A stretch of 64,000 nt of DNA from Variovorax boronicumulans (GCF_029892485.1 NZ_JARXVG010000012.1:62001-126000); one strand, 5' to 3'. Numbered from the stretch's first letter, positions 1 through 8,901 are shown. Program-made: numbers and translations. The notes: a model not told the origin generated them from the sequence alone.

Positions 1-395
1 CCCTTGGCGCCATCGTCCTCGAAGGCCGTTTTCATGGCGGCCACGACGAACTCGGCGCTGGCGTCCCCGCCTGCAGCGATCTCGCCCTTGATCTCGACGA
101 CGGCCGTGTGGGCCGTGGTCTTGGCGGTGCTCGGCGTGCCGCGCGAGAGCGCGAACCAGGCCAGGAAGATGAAGAACGCGAGCCATGCCAGCCGCACGAA
201 GGTCTTCCAGCGGCGTGTGGCCTTCTGTTCGCCGAGCGCGGCAAAGGCGAGTTTTTCGAGCGTTGCGCGCTCCCATCCGGGGCGCTGTGTAGGGTCTTGG
301 GCCATGTTCTTTGGGGTGTCTTGCCGAGGCGTCAGAGGGGCTGCCGGCTCAAACGGATCGAAACCCTCGGGGTCCCTGCGAGTCGGGTCGGTCAT
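1..395 (-). CDS. S49-family peptidase (SppA/protease IV-like), N-terminal part
   Basis: Only the first 131 codons lie in the window; the gene runs off the left edge. The reading frame starts at an ATG ending at 395, 4 bp after the Rieske stop, so it is the last visible gene of the rluC-HAD-Rieske operon. Residues about 60-80 form one membrane-spanning helix (FVRLAWLAFFIFLAWFAL). A periplasmic segment with AVVEIKGEIAAGG follows, which is the typical beginning of the S49 peptidase fold (IxGxI, then the conserved residues upstream of the catalytic serine). The catalytic Ser/Lys region is outside the window. The family digests cleaved signal peptides or membrane proteins. An internal ATG at 305 is an alternative start. 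The family assignment is fairly sure from the helix plus the IKGEI motif and the known Burkholderiales neighbourhood, but the catalytic part cannot be seen. Confidence 0.75.
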   Translation of the reverse strand, partial: MTDPTRRDPEGFDPFEPAAPLTPRQDTPKNMAQDPTQRPGWERATLEKLAFAALGEQKATRRWKTFVRLAWLAFFIFLAWFALSRGTPSTAKTTAHTAVVEIKGEIAAGGDASAEFVVAAMKTAFEDDGAK

Positions 396-399
396 GTGG

Positions 400-768
400 T
401 CAGAAGGAGAGAGGTTGGAGGTTCCAGTCAGTATGCCAGTGCACCACGCCGTCGCGTTCGCTCAGGGCGATCTTCACGAGGCCGCCGCGGCAAGGGCCGC
501 CGGCGCATTCGCCGGTGTCGGGCGCGTAGACCGCGCCGTGGGTGGCGCACAACAGCCACTGGCCGGTGTCGTCGAAGAAGCGGTCGGGCTGGAAGTCCAT
601 TTCCATCGCCACGTGGCTGCACCGGTTGAGGTACGCATGCGGCTGGCCCTCGAAGCGCACCGCGAAGGCGCGGCAGGTTTCGCCGCCGTGGACCACGTCG
701 AAAGGTACGGCCCGGCCGCCTTCCACGAGATCCGAGACATTGCACAGCGGGATGCGCTCTTCGCTCAT
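400..768 (-). CDS. Rieske [2Fe-2S] domain protein
   Basis: A 122-residue stand-alone Rieske ferredoxin-like protein. The cluster ligands are visible as C50-S-H52 and C74-A-T-H77, the CxH...CxxH pattern of Rieske proteins. An N-terminal beta-rich part and no membrane anchor or signal peptide suggest a cytoplasmic protein of the NirD/ferredoxin class. The start is the ATG ending at 768, 10 bp after the HAD stop; upstream in-frame codons overlap the HAD gene and are not needed. It lies between a HAD phosphatase and an S49 peptidase in one minus-strand operon. No partner oxygenase is nearby, so the electron acceptor cannot be inferred. Confidence 0.9.
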   Translation of the reverse strand: MSEERIPLCNVSDLVEGGRAVPFDVVHGGETCRAFAVRFEGQPHAYLNRCSHVAMEMDFQPDRFFDDTGQWLLCATHGAVYAPDTGECAGGPCRGGLVKIALSERDGVVHWHTDWNLQPLSF

Positions 769-778
769 GGGGCCTTCT

Positions 779-1453
779 TCAGGCGTTGTCGAGCAGCCAC
801 GCTTCCAGCGCGGCCACCGAATCGGCGACGAACAGCGGCTTGAATTCGTCGAAGCTCGCCGGCTCGTGGGCACCGTAGCTCACGCCGACGCTGGCACAGC
901 CGGCGTTCGTTGCCAGTTGCAGGTCGTGCGTGGTGTCGCCGATCATCAGCGTGCGCCCGGCGGGCACGTCGAGTTCTTCCATCAGCTCCAGCAGCATGCG
1001 CGGATGCGGCTTGCCGAAGGTTTCGTCGGCGGTGCGCGAGCCATCAAAGCGGTCGCGCAGCGCCACCGACTTCAGCGCCTCGTTCAACCCCCGGCGCGAC
1101 TTGCCGGTGGCCACGGCCAGCTTGTGCCCACGCGCGCGCAGGGCATCGAGCATCTGCAGCACGCCGTCGAAGAGCACGAGGTCGTCCTGGTGCTGCAGAT
1201 AGTGGTAGCGGTAGCGTGCGCCGAGTTCGGCGTACTTTTCCTTCGGCACATCGGGCGCCGCACGTGCGAGCGCTTCCGCGAGCCCGAGGCCGATCACCCA
1301 GGCGGCGTCGTTCTCGGTGGGCTTGGCGCCGCCGACGTCGATCACCGCGGCCTGGATGCAGCGCACGATCAGGCGGGTGGAGTCGTAGAGCGTGCCGTCC
1401 CAGTCGAAGGCGATCAGGTCGAAGCGGGGAGGTCTGGCAAGGGAATCAGTCAT
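779..1453 (-). CDS. HAD-superfamily hydrolase, phosphoglycolate phosphatase-like
   Basis: A 224-residue haloacid dehalogenase-type phosphatase. Motif I is FDWDGTLYDS with nucleophile D17 and general acid D19. Motif II is the ATGKSRRGL region, and motif IV is IGDTTHDLQLA with the Mg-binding aspartates. The helical cap between motifs I and II is of subclass IA, as in Gph/PGPase. It starts inside the end of rluC (8 bp overlap), so the two are translationally coupled. In Burkholderiales this gene commonly follows rluC. The substrate is not determined by sequence; phosphoglycolate is the default guess. Confidence 0.9.
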   Translation of the reverse strand: MTDSLARPPRFDLIAFDWDGTLYDSTRLIVRCIQAAVIDVGGAKPTENDAAWVIGLGLAEALARAAPDVPKEKYAELGARYRYHYLQHQDDLVLFDGVLQMLDALRARGHKLAVATGKSRRGLNEALKSVALRDRFDGSRTADETFGKPHPRMLLELMEELDVPAGRTLMIGDTTHDLQLATNAGCASVGVSYGAHEPASFDEFKPLFVADSVAALEAWLLDNA

Positions 1454-2537
1454 GGGCCGTGGGAGTAGGGTGTTGGGCCAGCGCCTGCAGCGCGGGTGGC
1501 GGCATCAGCGTGCGCAGTTCGGGCGGCAGGTCGGCCTGCAGTGCGATGCGCTCGCCGCCCGCCGGGTGGTTGAACTGCAGCCGCCATGCGTGAAGAAACA
1601 TGCGCTTCAAGCCGAGTTTCTGCAACGCGCGCTGGCGCTCGAAGTCGCCGTATTTGTCGTCGCCCGCAATCGGGTGCCCGGCCGAGGCCAGGTGCACGCG
1701 GATCTGGTGGGTGCGCCCGGTCTTGATCGTCACCGCCAGCAATGTCAGCGGTGCGGCATCGCCCGGCAGCTTGAGGCGCGCGAGCACGCGAACGAGCGTG
1801 ATGGCGCGCATCGCGTCCGGATGGTCCTTGGCGACCACGCGCACCCGGCGTTCGCCGGCGCTGGAGCCATCAGGCACGAGGTACTTGGCCAGCGGTGCAT
1901 CGAGCACCTTCTTGTTGACGGGCCAGTCGCCTTCGACCAGCGCGAGATACGTCTTGCCGGTTTCGCGCTCGCGGAACTGGTCCTGCAACGCGACCAGTGC
2001 ACTGCGCTTCTTGGCGACCAGCAGGATGCCGGAGGTTTCGCGGTCCAGCCGGTGGACCAGTTCCAGGAACTTGGCGCCCGGACGCGCGGTGCGCAATTGC
2101 TCGATCACGCCGAAGCTCACGCCGCTGCCGCCATGCACCGCCACGCCCGCGGGTTTGTCGATGGCCAGTACCGCATCGTCTTCGAGCAGCACCGGGAATT
2201 CGCGGGCCGGTGCGGGTGACGTGGCGCCCTCTTCCGCGCGGGGCGAAATTCGCACCGGGGGCAGCCTGAGCACGTCGCCCACCTCGATGCGGGTTTCGGC
2301 CTGCACGCGCCCCTTGTTGATGCGCACCTCGCCCGACCGGATGATCCGGTAGACATGCGTCTTGGGCACGCCTTTCAGATGGCGGAAAAGAAAATTGTCG
2401 AGCCGCTGCCCCGCGGACTCCGCGTCGACGGTGATGAATTTGATGGCCGCATGCGCGCCTGCCTCGGCCCCGGCATTTCGATCTGCGGGATTTGGAGCGG
2501 TCTCGGGGCTTTGCTTCGCACCTATAATGTTTTTCAC
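1446..2537 (-). CDS. rluC: 23S rRNA pseudouridine synthase RluC/RluD family
   Basis: A 363-residue pseudouridine synthase. An S4 RNA-binding domain covers about residues 43-95 (QRLDNFLFRHLKGVPKT). The catalytic motif is HRLDRETSG at 162-170, with D165 as catalytic aspartate, and the C-terminal half carries the RTHQIRVHLASAGHPIAGD motif. RluC modifies U955/U2504/U2580 in 23S rRNA in E. coli. The best start is a GTG ending at 2537; no ATG lies in frame between it and the S4 domain. The gene is divergent from rne, as in E. coli and most proteobacteria, and its start overlaps a TATAAT box on the opposite strand. RluC rather than RluD is inferred from this linkage. Confidence 0.92.
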   Translation of the reverse strand: MKNIIGAKQSPETAPNPADRNAGAEAGAHAAIKFITVDAESAGQRLDNFLFRHLKGVPKTHVYRIIRSGEVRINKGRVQAETRIEVGDVLRLPPVRISPRAEEGATSPAPAREFPVLLEDDAVLAIDKPAGVAVHGGSGVSFGVIEQLRTARPGAKFLELVHRLDRETSGILLVAKKRSALVALQDQFRERETGKTYLALVEGDWPVNKKVLDAPLAKYLVPDGSSAGERRVRVVAKDHPDAMRAITLVRVLARLKLPGDAAPLTLLAVTIKTGRTHQIRVHLASAGHPIAGDDKYGDFERQRALQKLGLKRMFLHAWRLQFNHPAGGERIALQADLPPELRTLMPPPALQALAQHPTPTAHD

Positions 2538-3083
2538 CAGCGCGGTCGTGTAAGTGCTTGATTAGACAGAAGTTTAGAGCACTGACGACCATGCTGTGAG
2601 GTCGATGCCGCTTTGGCGCCGAGCTGCAAACCCCGCGCAATTGCGCAAAGTGGCAGGCCCGGCACCCAAGTCAAGCCGACACCCACGAAACACCGATACG
2701 GAATACCCAGCCTGCAGCTTCCAAGCTGCCGGCGGATCGAAGCGAGTCCTTTGTTGTGTTGATGCTGCTGATTCAAATATGCCTTCGCTGGCCGTCCTGG
2801 CTTCTGCCAGCGGCCTCCGGCATGAAGTCATCCGCAGCGCGCGCCACCCTTGCGCAACCGGCTGTCAAAAAGATAGCCACTCAACACCGAATCTGGCTCG
2901 CGCCCATCCACGCGCCCCCACCCCGGCTGTCTTCTTGAGCTGACGCTCAAGAGGCCTGCTCGCGCCTGGCGCGGCAGTCACAGCATCCGGGGCCAAGCGG
3001 CAATTCCCTGGTTTCGCGGGCGTCGTCCGTGCATCGTTGGCTCGTCATGAGCCGGTAAACGATACATATAAGGACAACGCATC
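2538..3083 (+). promoter_or_regulatory. rne/rluC intergenic region and long rne leader
   Basis: These 546 bp hold no convincing gene: the small frames on both strands lack homology, codon bias and ribosome-binding sites. A perfect TATAAT at 2523-2528 (plus strand, inside the first rluC codons) would, as the rne -10 box, give a leader of about 550 nt. I see no good -35 element in front of it. The leader contains a stem-loop at 2931-2954 (CTTGAGC/GCTCAAG around TGAC, extended to 10 pairs with one wobble) and another at 3039-3053 (GGCTC/GAGCC). The AAGGA ribosome-binding site is at 3070-3074, 9 nt before the ATG. In E. coli the long rne leader is where RNase E autoregulates its own mRNA. A similar role here is an inference. 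Confidence 0.6.
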
Positions 3084-6000
3084 ATGAAGCGGATGCTGAT
3101 CAATGCCACGCAAGCCGAAGAACGGCGCCTGGCCATCGTCGACGGGCAAAAGCTCCTCGACTACGAAATCGAGATCGAAGGGCGCGAACAGCGCAAGGGC
3201 AACATCTACAAGGCGGTCGTCACGCGCGTCGAGCCCAGCCTCGAAGCCTGTTTCGTCGACTACGGCGAAGATCGCCACGGCTTCCTGCCGTTCAAGGAAA
3301 TCTCCAAGCAGTACTTCGCCGAAGGCGTGTCGGCCAGCCAGGCCCGCATCCAGGACGCGATCCGCGAAGGCCAGGAACTCACCGTCCAGGTCGAAAAGGA
3401 AGAACGCGGCAACAAGGGCGCGGCCCTCACCACCTTCATCTCGCTGGCCGGCCGCTATGTCGTGCTGATGCCCAACAACCCCCGCGGCGGTGGCGTTTCG
3501 CGCCGCATCGAGGGCGAAGACCGCGCCGACCTCAAGGAGGCGATGGACCAGCTCGAGTACCCCAAGGGCATGAGCATCATCGCGCGCACCGCCGGCATCG
3601 GCCGCTCCGCGCCTGAACTCCAGTGGGACCTGAACTACCTGCTCAAGCTCTGGGCCGCCATCGACGGCGCAGGCAAGGGCGGCAAGGGCGCCTTCCTGAT
3701 CTACCAGGAATCGTCGCTCGTGATCCGCGCGATTCGTGATTACTTCAATCACGACATCGGCGACATCCTGATCGACACCGACGACATCTACGACCAGGCG
3801 CAGCAGTTCATGGCGCACGTCATGCCCGAGCATGCCGCCCGTGTGAAGCGCTACCGCGACGATGCGGCCCTGTTCAGCCGCTTCCAGATCGAGCACCAGA
3901 TCGAATCGGCCTACGCCCGCACCGTGCAACTGCCTTCGGGCGGCGCCATCGTGATCGACCACACCGAGGCACTGGTCTCGGTCGACGTGAACTCGGCCCG
4001 CGCCATCAAGGGCGGCGACATCGAAGAAACCGCCACCCGCACCAACCTGGAAGCCGCCGACGAAGTGGCCCGCCAGATGCGCCTGCGCGACCTGGGCGGC
4101 CTGATCGTCATCGACTTCATCGACATGGACGAGTCGAAGAACCGCCGCGAAGTCGAAAGCCGCCTGCGCGATGCGCTGCGCCAAGACCGCGCCCGCGTGC
4201 AGTTCGGCTCGATCAGCAAGTTCGGCCTGATGGAAATGAGCCGCCAGCGACTGAAGCCGGCGCTCAGCGAAGGTTCGTCGATCCCCTGCCCCCGTTGCGG
4301 CGGCTCGGGCCACATCCGCGACACCGAATCCAGCGCTCTGCAGATCCTGCGCATCATTCAGGAAGAGTGCCTGAAGGACAACACGGCCGCCGTGCACGTC
4401 CAGGTGCCGGTCGAAGTGGCGTCGTTCCTCTTGAACGAAAAGCGCCCCGAGATCGCCAAGATCGAACTCAAGCAGCGCGTCACCGTGCTGATGGTGCCCA
4501 ACAAGACGCTGGAGACGCCGAACTACAAGCTCGAGCGCCTGAAGCACGACGATCCGCGTCTCGACCACATCGAAGCCAGCTACAAGATGGCCGACGAGAT
4601 CGAAGATCCGACCGCCGTCACCCGCCGCTCGCAGGAGCCGACCAACAAGCAGACGCCGGTCATCAAGGGCGTGCTGCCCGATGCACCCGCGCCGGTCGTT
4701 CCGCCCAAGCCCGAAGCGGTGCGCGCGCCTGTCGCCGCCGCACCCGCACCGGTTGCCCCACCCGTCGTGAGCGCACCGGTTCCGGCACAGAGCGGCTTCT
4801 TCGGCTGGATCAAGAGCCTGTTCGGCGGTTCGCCGGCCGAGGCGAAGGCGCCTGCGCCGGCCGCAATTCCCGTCGAGGCACCGAAGCCCCGCCGCGATGG
4901 CCGTCCCGGCCGCGATGGCGAAGCACGCGGCGGCGCACGTGATGGCGAACAGCGCCGTGGCGGCCGCGGCGGCGAAGGCCGCAGCGAAGCGCGAGGCGAA
5001 GGCGGCGAACGCCGTGGTGGTGGTCGCGACGGTGAACGCCGTGGCGGCCGCGGTGGCGAGCGCCGCGAAGGTGGTGGTGAACGCCGCGAAGGCCGTGAGG
5101 GCCGCAGCAGCGAACTGCGCAACGACGCAGCCGCAGGCGGCCAGCCGCGAGAACAACGCGAGCCGCGCGAACAGCGTGAACCCCGTGAAGCACGCGCCCC
5201 GCGCGACGGCGAGCAACGCCGTGGCGGCCGTGGCGAGCGCCGCGAAGGCGAAGGCCGCAATGCACCGGCCGAGGCGCTGGTCGATGGCAACGTCAACCTC
5301 GAAGCCCAGCAGGCAGCACCCGGCGCCGACGAAAGCAACGCAGCGGAACGCGCACCCCGCGCCCGTGGCGAGCGTCGTGAACGCGGCGAGCGTAGCGAAC
5401 GCGGTGAACGTAACGACCGCGGTGGCGAACGCAATGGCGATGCTCAACCGCGCGGCGAAGCCGTCGCCGGTGAAGGCGCACCGCAAGGCGAACGCCCGCC
5501 CCGCAACGGCCGCGACGAACAGCGCGCGCCGCGTGGCGATCGCAATGATCGCAACGACGGCCGCCGCGAGCGCCGCAACGATGCACCGCCCGCCGCCAAC
5601 GAAGGCGAAGCGCGCGTGGCCGAAGTGGCATCCGCCGATGGCGAACAAGGCAGCGACAACGCCAGCAACGACCAAGCACCGCGCCGCGAGGGCCGAGAAG
5701 GTGAAGAGCGCCGTGGCCGTTCGCGTGACCGCTACGGCCGCGACCGCCGCGAACGCGGTCCGCGTGACGAGAGCGAAGCTGGTGCACCGGTCGTCGAAGG
5801 CGCCGTCGCAGCTGCGGTGGAAGCCACCGGCGAATCGTACGAAGCGCCGGTCGCCCACCAGCAACCGCTGCCGCTGGCATCGGAAGCCGTCGCCGAGCGT
5901 GAAGTCGTCGCAGCCCCCGAAGTGCGCGAACCCGCACCGCAGCAGCAGCCGCGCTTCGAGCGTCCTGCAGCGGCGCCCGCACCGGTCGCAGCGCCCATCA

Positions 6001-6329
6001 TGGTCGAGAGCCCCAAGGCAGCAGCGCCCGCCGGCAACGGCCGCGCCCTGCCGAAGGTGCAGTCCTTCGAACTGCCGCTGAACGAACTCGCGCAGATCGC
6101 CGAGAGCTCGGGCCTGCAGTGGGTCAACTCGGATGCCGACCGCATCGCGCAGGCGCGCGCTGCCATCGCCGCCGAGCCGAAGCCGGTGCACGTGCCGCGC
6201 GAACGCCCGCCGGCGATCGTGCTCGACGAAGGCCCGCTGGTGCTGGTCGAAACCCGCCGCGACCTGGGTTCGATGTCGCTGCCGTTCGAAAAGACGGCTG
6301 CCGACGCGCAGCAGCAAAACACGCACTGA
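3084..6329 (+). CDS. rne: Ribonuclease E
   Basis: A 1,081-residue essential endoribonuclease and degradosome scaffold for mRNA decay and rRNA/tRNA processing. The N-terminal half is canonical. It starts MKRMLINATQAEERRLAIVDG, and an S1 RNA-binding domain covers about 38-120. The catalytic DNase I-like domain has magnesium-binding aspartates near 302 (VSVDVNSARA) and 345 (IVIDFIDMD). The zinc-link CPRC is at about 402-405. From about residue 500 the protein is disordered: a Pro/Ala linker, then an Arg/Gly/Glu-rich region to about 870 with RGGRGGER, REGREG and REQREPREQ repeats that should bind RNA, and a conserved C-terminal segment (LPKVQSFELPLNELAQIAE). The first codon follows an AAGGA site at 3070. 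An intrinsic terminator follows directly. The long antisense frame here is an artefact of Arg/Gly/Ala codons. Confidence 0.97.
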   Translation: MKRMLINATQAEERRLAIVDGQKLLDYEIEIEGREQRKGNIYKAVVTRVEPSLEACFVDYGEDRHGFLPFKEISKQYFAEGVSASQARIQDAIREGQELTVQVEKEERGNKGAALTTFISLAGRYVVLMPNNPRGGGVSRRIEGEDRADLKEAMDQLEYPKGMSIIARTAGIGRSAPELQWDLNYLLKLWAAIDGAGKGGKGAFLIYQESSLVIRAIRDYFNHDIGDILIDTDDIYDQAQQFMAHVMPEHAARVKRYRDDAALFSRFQIEHQIESAYARTVQLPSGGAIVIDHTEALVSVDVNSARAIKGGDIEETATRTNLEAADEVARQMRLRDLGGLIVIDFIDMDESKNRREVESRLRDALRQDRARVQFGSISKFGLMEMSRQRLKPALSEGSSIPCPRCGGSGHIRDTESSALQILRIIQEECLKDNTAAVHVQVPVEVASFLLNEKRPEIAKIELKQRVTVLMVPNKTLETPNYKLERLKHDDPRLDHIEASYKMADEIEDPTAVTRRSQEPTNKQTPVIKGVLPDAPAPVVPPKPEAVRAPVAAAPAPVAPPVVSAPVPAQSGFFGWIKSLFGGSPAEAKAPAPAAIPVEAPKPRRDGRPGRDGEARGGARDGEQRRGGRGGEGRSEARGEGGERRGGGRDGERRGGRGGERREGGGERREGREGRSSELRNDAAAGGQPREQREPREQREPREARAPRDGEQRRGGRGERREGEGRNAPAEALVDGNVNLEAQQAAPGADESNAAERAPRARGERRERGERSERGERNDRGGERNGDAQPRGEAVAGEGAPQGERPPRNGRDEQRAPRGDRNDRNDGRRERRNDAPPAANEGEARVAEVASADGEQGSDNASNDQAPRREGREGEERRGRSRDRYGRDRRERGPRDESEAGAPVVEGAVAAAVEATGESYEAPVAHQQPLPLASEAVAEREVVAAPEVREPAPQQQPRFERPAAAPAPVAAPIMVESPKAAAPAGNGRALPKVQSFELPLNELAQIAESSGLQWVNSDADRIAQARAAIAAEPKPVHVPRERPPAIVLDEGPLVLVETRRDLGSMSLPFEKTAADAQQQNTH

Positions 6330-6352
6330 CCGAAACAAGCTCGGTCAACAAG

Positions 6353-6380
6353 AAACGGCGCCTCTGGCGCCGTTTTTTTA
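6353..6380 (+). terminator. rne intrinsic terminator
   Basis: A perfect 9-bp stem AACGGCGCC / GGCGCCGTT (6354-6362 and 6366-6374) with a TCT loop runs into seven T residues. It lies 23 bp after the rne stop and also separates the convergent LysR gene, whose stop codon (6378-6380) overlaps the T-tract. Confidence 0.92.
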
Positions 6381-7244
6381 TGCCTGCGCGCCGCCCGGCA
6401 GGTCGGGCATCTCCAGGATCATCCGGCCGAAGCGGCAGGCGCACGGCGTCTTGCCGCTCTCGCTCCAGATCAGCGCGAACTCGACGCTCGGCAGCGGCGG
6501 CAGGCCGTAGCGGCCGTCGACGATCTTCATGCCCGGCTCGACCTCTTCGCGCGTGAGCACCGTCACCGCGAGCCCCGCGAGCACGGCCGCGCGAATGCCT
6601 TGCGGGCTGGCCGAAGTGAAGACCACGTGCCAGTCGATCGCCGTGAGATCGAGCGCCGATCCGGCCACCTGCCGGTTGACGCAGGGCTTGGGAAAGAAGG
6701 CCAGCGGCAGCGATGCGCCCTTGGGCGCCTCGAAGGTTTCGGCCGCGGCCCAGACCAGCTGCGTGCGCCGCAGGCACGTGCCCTCCGCCACGTTGGGCGG
6801 CGACATCACCACCGCAAGATCGAGCTCGCCGGACCGAATCGCCGCGCGCAGGTCGGCGTGCATGCTCACGCAGACCTCCATCCGCACCGCGGGAAATGCC
6901 CGCGCGAACTGCGACAGCAACGGCGGCAGGCGATCGCCCATGAAGTTGTCCGGCACGCCGAAGCGCACCACGCCCGTGATCGGCGAGGGCTGGAAGCGCC
7001 GGGTCATCGCGTCGAGCGTGTCGAGGATCTGCTGTGCATAGCGCAGGAAGTCCTCGCCGTCTTCCGTCACGGTGAGGCGGCGCGTCGTGCGGTGCAGAAG
7101 CTGCCGGCCCACCTGCTCCTCGAGCTTGCGGATCTGGTGGCTGACGGCGGACTGTGTCAGGTGCAGCCGCTCGGCCGCTCGCGTGAAGCCACCGGTTTCC
7201 TTGACGGCCACGAAGGCGCGCAGAAGCGTGGGGTCAAAGTCCAT
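6378..7244 (-). CDS. LysR-family transcriptional regulator
   Basis: A 288-residue LysR-type regulator. The winged helix-turn-helix is at about 5-62 (LLRAFVAVKETGGFTRAAERLHLTQSAVSHQI), followed by a linker helix and a periplasmic-binding-protein-like effector domain from about residue 90. It is transcribed divergently from the MFS exporter at 7354, with 109 bp between the two starts. This is the classic arrangement of a LysR regulator and its target. The intergenic region carries an inverted repeat that could be its operator. The effector cannot be read from the sequence. Confidence 0.93.
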   Translation of the reverse strand: MDFDPTLLRAFVAVKETGGFTRAAERLHLTQSAVSHQIRKLEEQVGRQLLHRTTRRLTVTEDGEDFLRYAQQILDTLDAMTRRFQPSPITGVVRFGVPDNFMGDRLPPLLSQFARAFPAVRMEVCVSMHADLRAAIRSGELDLAVVMSPPNVAEGTCLRRTQLVWAAAETFEAPKGASLPLAFFPKPCVNRQVAGSALDLTAIDWHVVFTSASPQGIRAAVLAGLAVTVLTREEVEPGMKIVDGRYGLPPLPSVEFALIWSESGKTPCACRFGRMILEMPDLPGGAQA

Positions 7245-7257
7245 GGGTCGGCAATAA

Positions 7258-7303
7258 ATGATGATTTGAAATGAATCTCAGCAAATTAAATCATTTTCAT
7301 CAT
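7258..7303. promoter_or_regulatory. Imperfect inverted repeat, candidate LysR operator
   Basis: In the 109-bp LysR/MFS spacer, ATGATGATTTGAAATGA (7258-7274) is answered by TCATTTTCATCAT (7291-7303). The arms are reverse complements apart from a 4-nt insertion in the left arm. The segment is much richer in A/T than its surroundings and sits 14 bp upstream of the LysR start. Position and symmetry suggest a regulator site, but no LysR consensus (T-N11-A) was tested systematically. Confidence 0.45.
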
Positions 7304-7353
7304 GAGGATGCTTTCCCCAGAATCGCCCGGACCTGATTTTCGAAAGCCTTTCG

Positions 7354-8901
7354 ATGCCTCTCTCCCATCCCGGCAAGAACCGCATTGCCCTCTGCGCAGT
7401 CTGCCTCGTTGCCTTGATGTTCGGCCTGGAAATCTCCAGCGTCCCGGTGATCCTGCCCACGCTCGAGAAAGTCCTGCACGGCGACTTCGAGGACATGCAA
7501 TGGATCATGAACGCCTACACCATTGCCTGCACCACGGTGTTGATGGCCGCCGGCACGCTGGCCGACCGCTACGGCCGCAAGCGCATCCTCGTCGTCGGCA
7601 TCGTCCTGTTCGGCATCACCTCGCTGGTCTGCGGTATCGCGCAAGACGCACCGGTGCTGATCGCGACCCGCTTCCTGCAGGGTCTGAGCGGCGGCGTGAT
7701 GCTGATCTGCCAACTCGCGGTGCTGTCGCACCAGTTCCAGGAGGGGCCGGAGCGCAGCAAGGCCTTCGCGATCTGGGGCGTGGTCTTCGGCATGGGGCTG
7801 GGTTTCGGGCCGATCATCGGCGGCGCCATCGCGGCGCTGGCGAGCTGGGAATGGGTTTTCCTGGTGCATGTGCCGCTGAGCATTCTGGCGCTGGCGCTCG
7901 TGCCGGGCAGCATCGAGGAGTCACGCGATCCGCATGCAAAGCGCCTCGACCTGCCGGGCATCGTCACGCTGTCGCTGGCGGTGTTCGGGCTCACATGGTT
8001 CATCACGCAGGGGCCGGACCTCGGCTTCACGAACCCGCTCGCGCTCGGCATCCTCGCCGCCTCGGCCGCGAGCTTCGCGGTGTTCCTGTGGGTCGAGAAG
8101 ATCAACCCGCATCCGATGTTCGATTTCTCGGTCTTCCGCATCCGCAATTTCTCGGGCGCGATCCTCGGCTCCATCGGCATGAACTTCAGCTTCTGGCCGT
8201 TCATGATCTACCTGCCGATCTACTTCCAGAGCGGCCTGGGCTACGACGCCGTCACCGCCGGCTCGGCCCTGCTGGCCTACACGCTGCCCACGCTGCTGAT
8301 GCCGCCGCTGGCCGAGCGCCTCTCGCTGCGCTGGCGGCCGGGCGTGGTCATTCCGCTGGGCATGTTCGTGATCGGCGTGGGCTTCTTCGCGATGCGCTAC
8401 GGCAGCGGCGCGGCCCATGCGAGCTGGCTGACGATGCTGCCCGGCTGCCTGCTGGCCGGCATCGGCCTCGGCCTGACCAACACGCCCGTGACGAACACCA
8501 CGACCGGCTCGGTGCCCAGCAACCGCGCGGGCATGGCATCGGGCATCGACATGAGCGCGCGGCTGATCACGTTGGCGGTCAATATCGCGCTGATGGGGTT
8601 CATCCTGCTCGGGGGCATCTTTTCGTCGCTGAGGAATGCCCTGCCCGCGTCGTTTGACGCGCAGCAACTGCGCCCGCTCGCGGAGAAGATCGCGGCCGGC
8701 AACTTCGCCTCGCTCGCACAGGGCTTTCCGGACCTCGCGCAGTTCGATCCGTCCGGTGCGATCGTCCATGCGGCGCTGCTGCACGGCTTCGAGCTGGTGA
8801 TGCTCTATGGCGGCATCGGCATCTGGGTGCTGGCGGCGATCAGCTTCGTGATCTTCGGCAGCCGCAGGCCGTCGGTGCAGGCTTCGGGTGCGTGCCCCTG
8901 A
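7354..8901 (+). CDS. MFS transporter, DHA2 (EmrB/QacA) family, 14-helix
   Basis: A 515-residue drug:proton antiporter-type exporter of the inner membrane. The length and hydrophobicity fit 14 helices. Motif A is present as ADRYGRKR after the second helix, and the loop with FLQGLSGGVMLICQLAVL matches the DHA2 motif C region. The start at 7354 is the first Met and leads straight into helix 1. Its divergent LysR neighbour and the operator-like repeat suggest substrate-induced expression. It ends 13 bp before the convergent hemY stop. The substrate is unknown. Confidence 0.9.
   Translation: MPLSHPGKNRIALCAVCLVALMFGLEISSVPVILPTLEKVLHGDFEDMQWIMNAYTIACTTVLMAAGTLADRYGRKRILVVGIVLFGITSLVCGIAQDAPVLIATRFLQGLSGGVMLICQLAVLSHQFQEGPERSKAFAIWGVVFGMGLGFGPIIGGAIAALASWEWVFLVHVPLSILALALVPGSIEESRDPHAKRLDLPGIVTLSLAVFGLTWFITQGPDLGFTNPLALGILAASAASFAVFLWVEKINPHPMFDFSVFRIRNFSGAILGSIGMNFSFWPFMIYLPIYFQSGLGYDAVTAGSALLAYTLPTLLMPPLAERLSLRWRPGVVIPLGMFVIGVGFFAMRYGSGAAHASWLTMLPGCLLAGIGLGLTNTPVTNTTTGSVPSNRAGMASGIDMSARLITLAVNIALMGFILLGGIFSSLRNALPASFDAQQLRPLAEKIAAGNFASLAQGFPDLAQFDPSGAIVHAALLHGFELVMLYGGIGIWVLAAISFVIFGSRRPSVQASGACP

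Noticed and set aside
2596..2943. Plus-strand 115-residue frame in the rne leader
   Set aside because: Pro/Ser/Ala-rich, no ribosome-binding site; more likely leader RNA.
3045..6338. 1,097-residue open frame on the minus strand
   Set aside because: It is the exact antisense shadow of rne, with Arg/His/Ala bias typical of a wrong frame; no start signals or family motifs.
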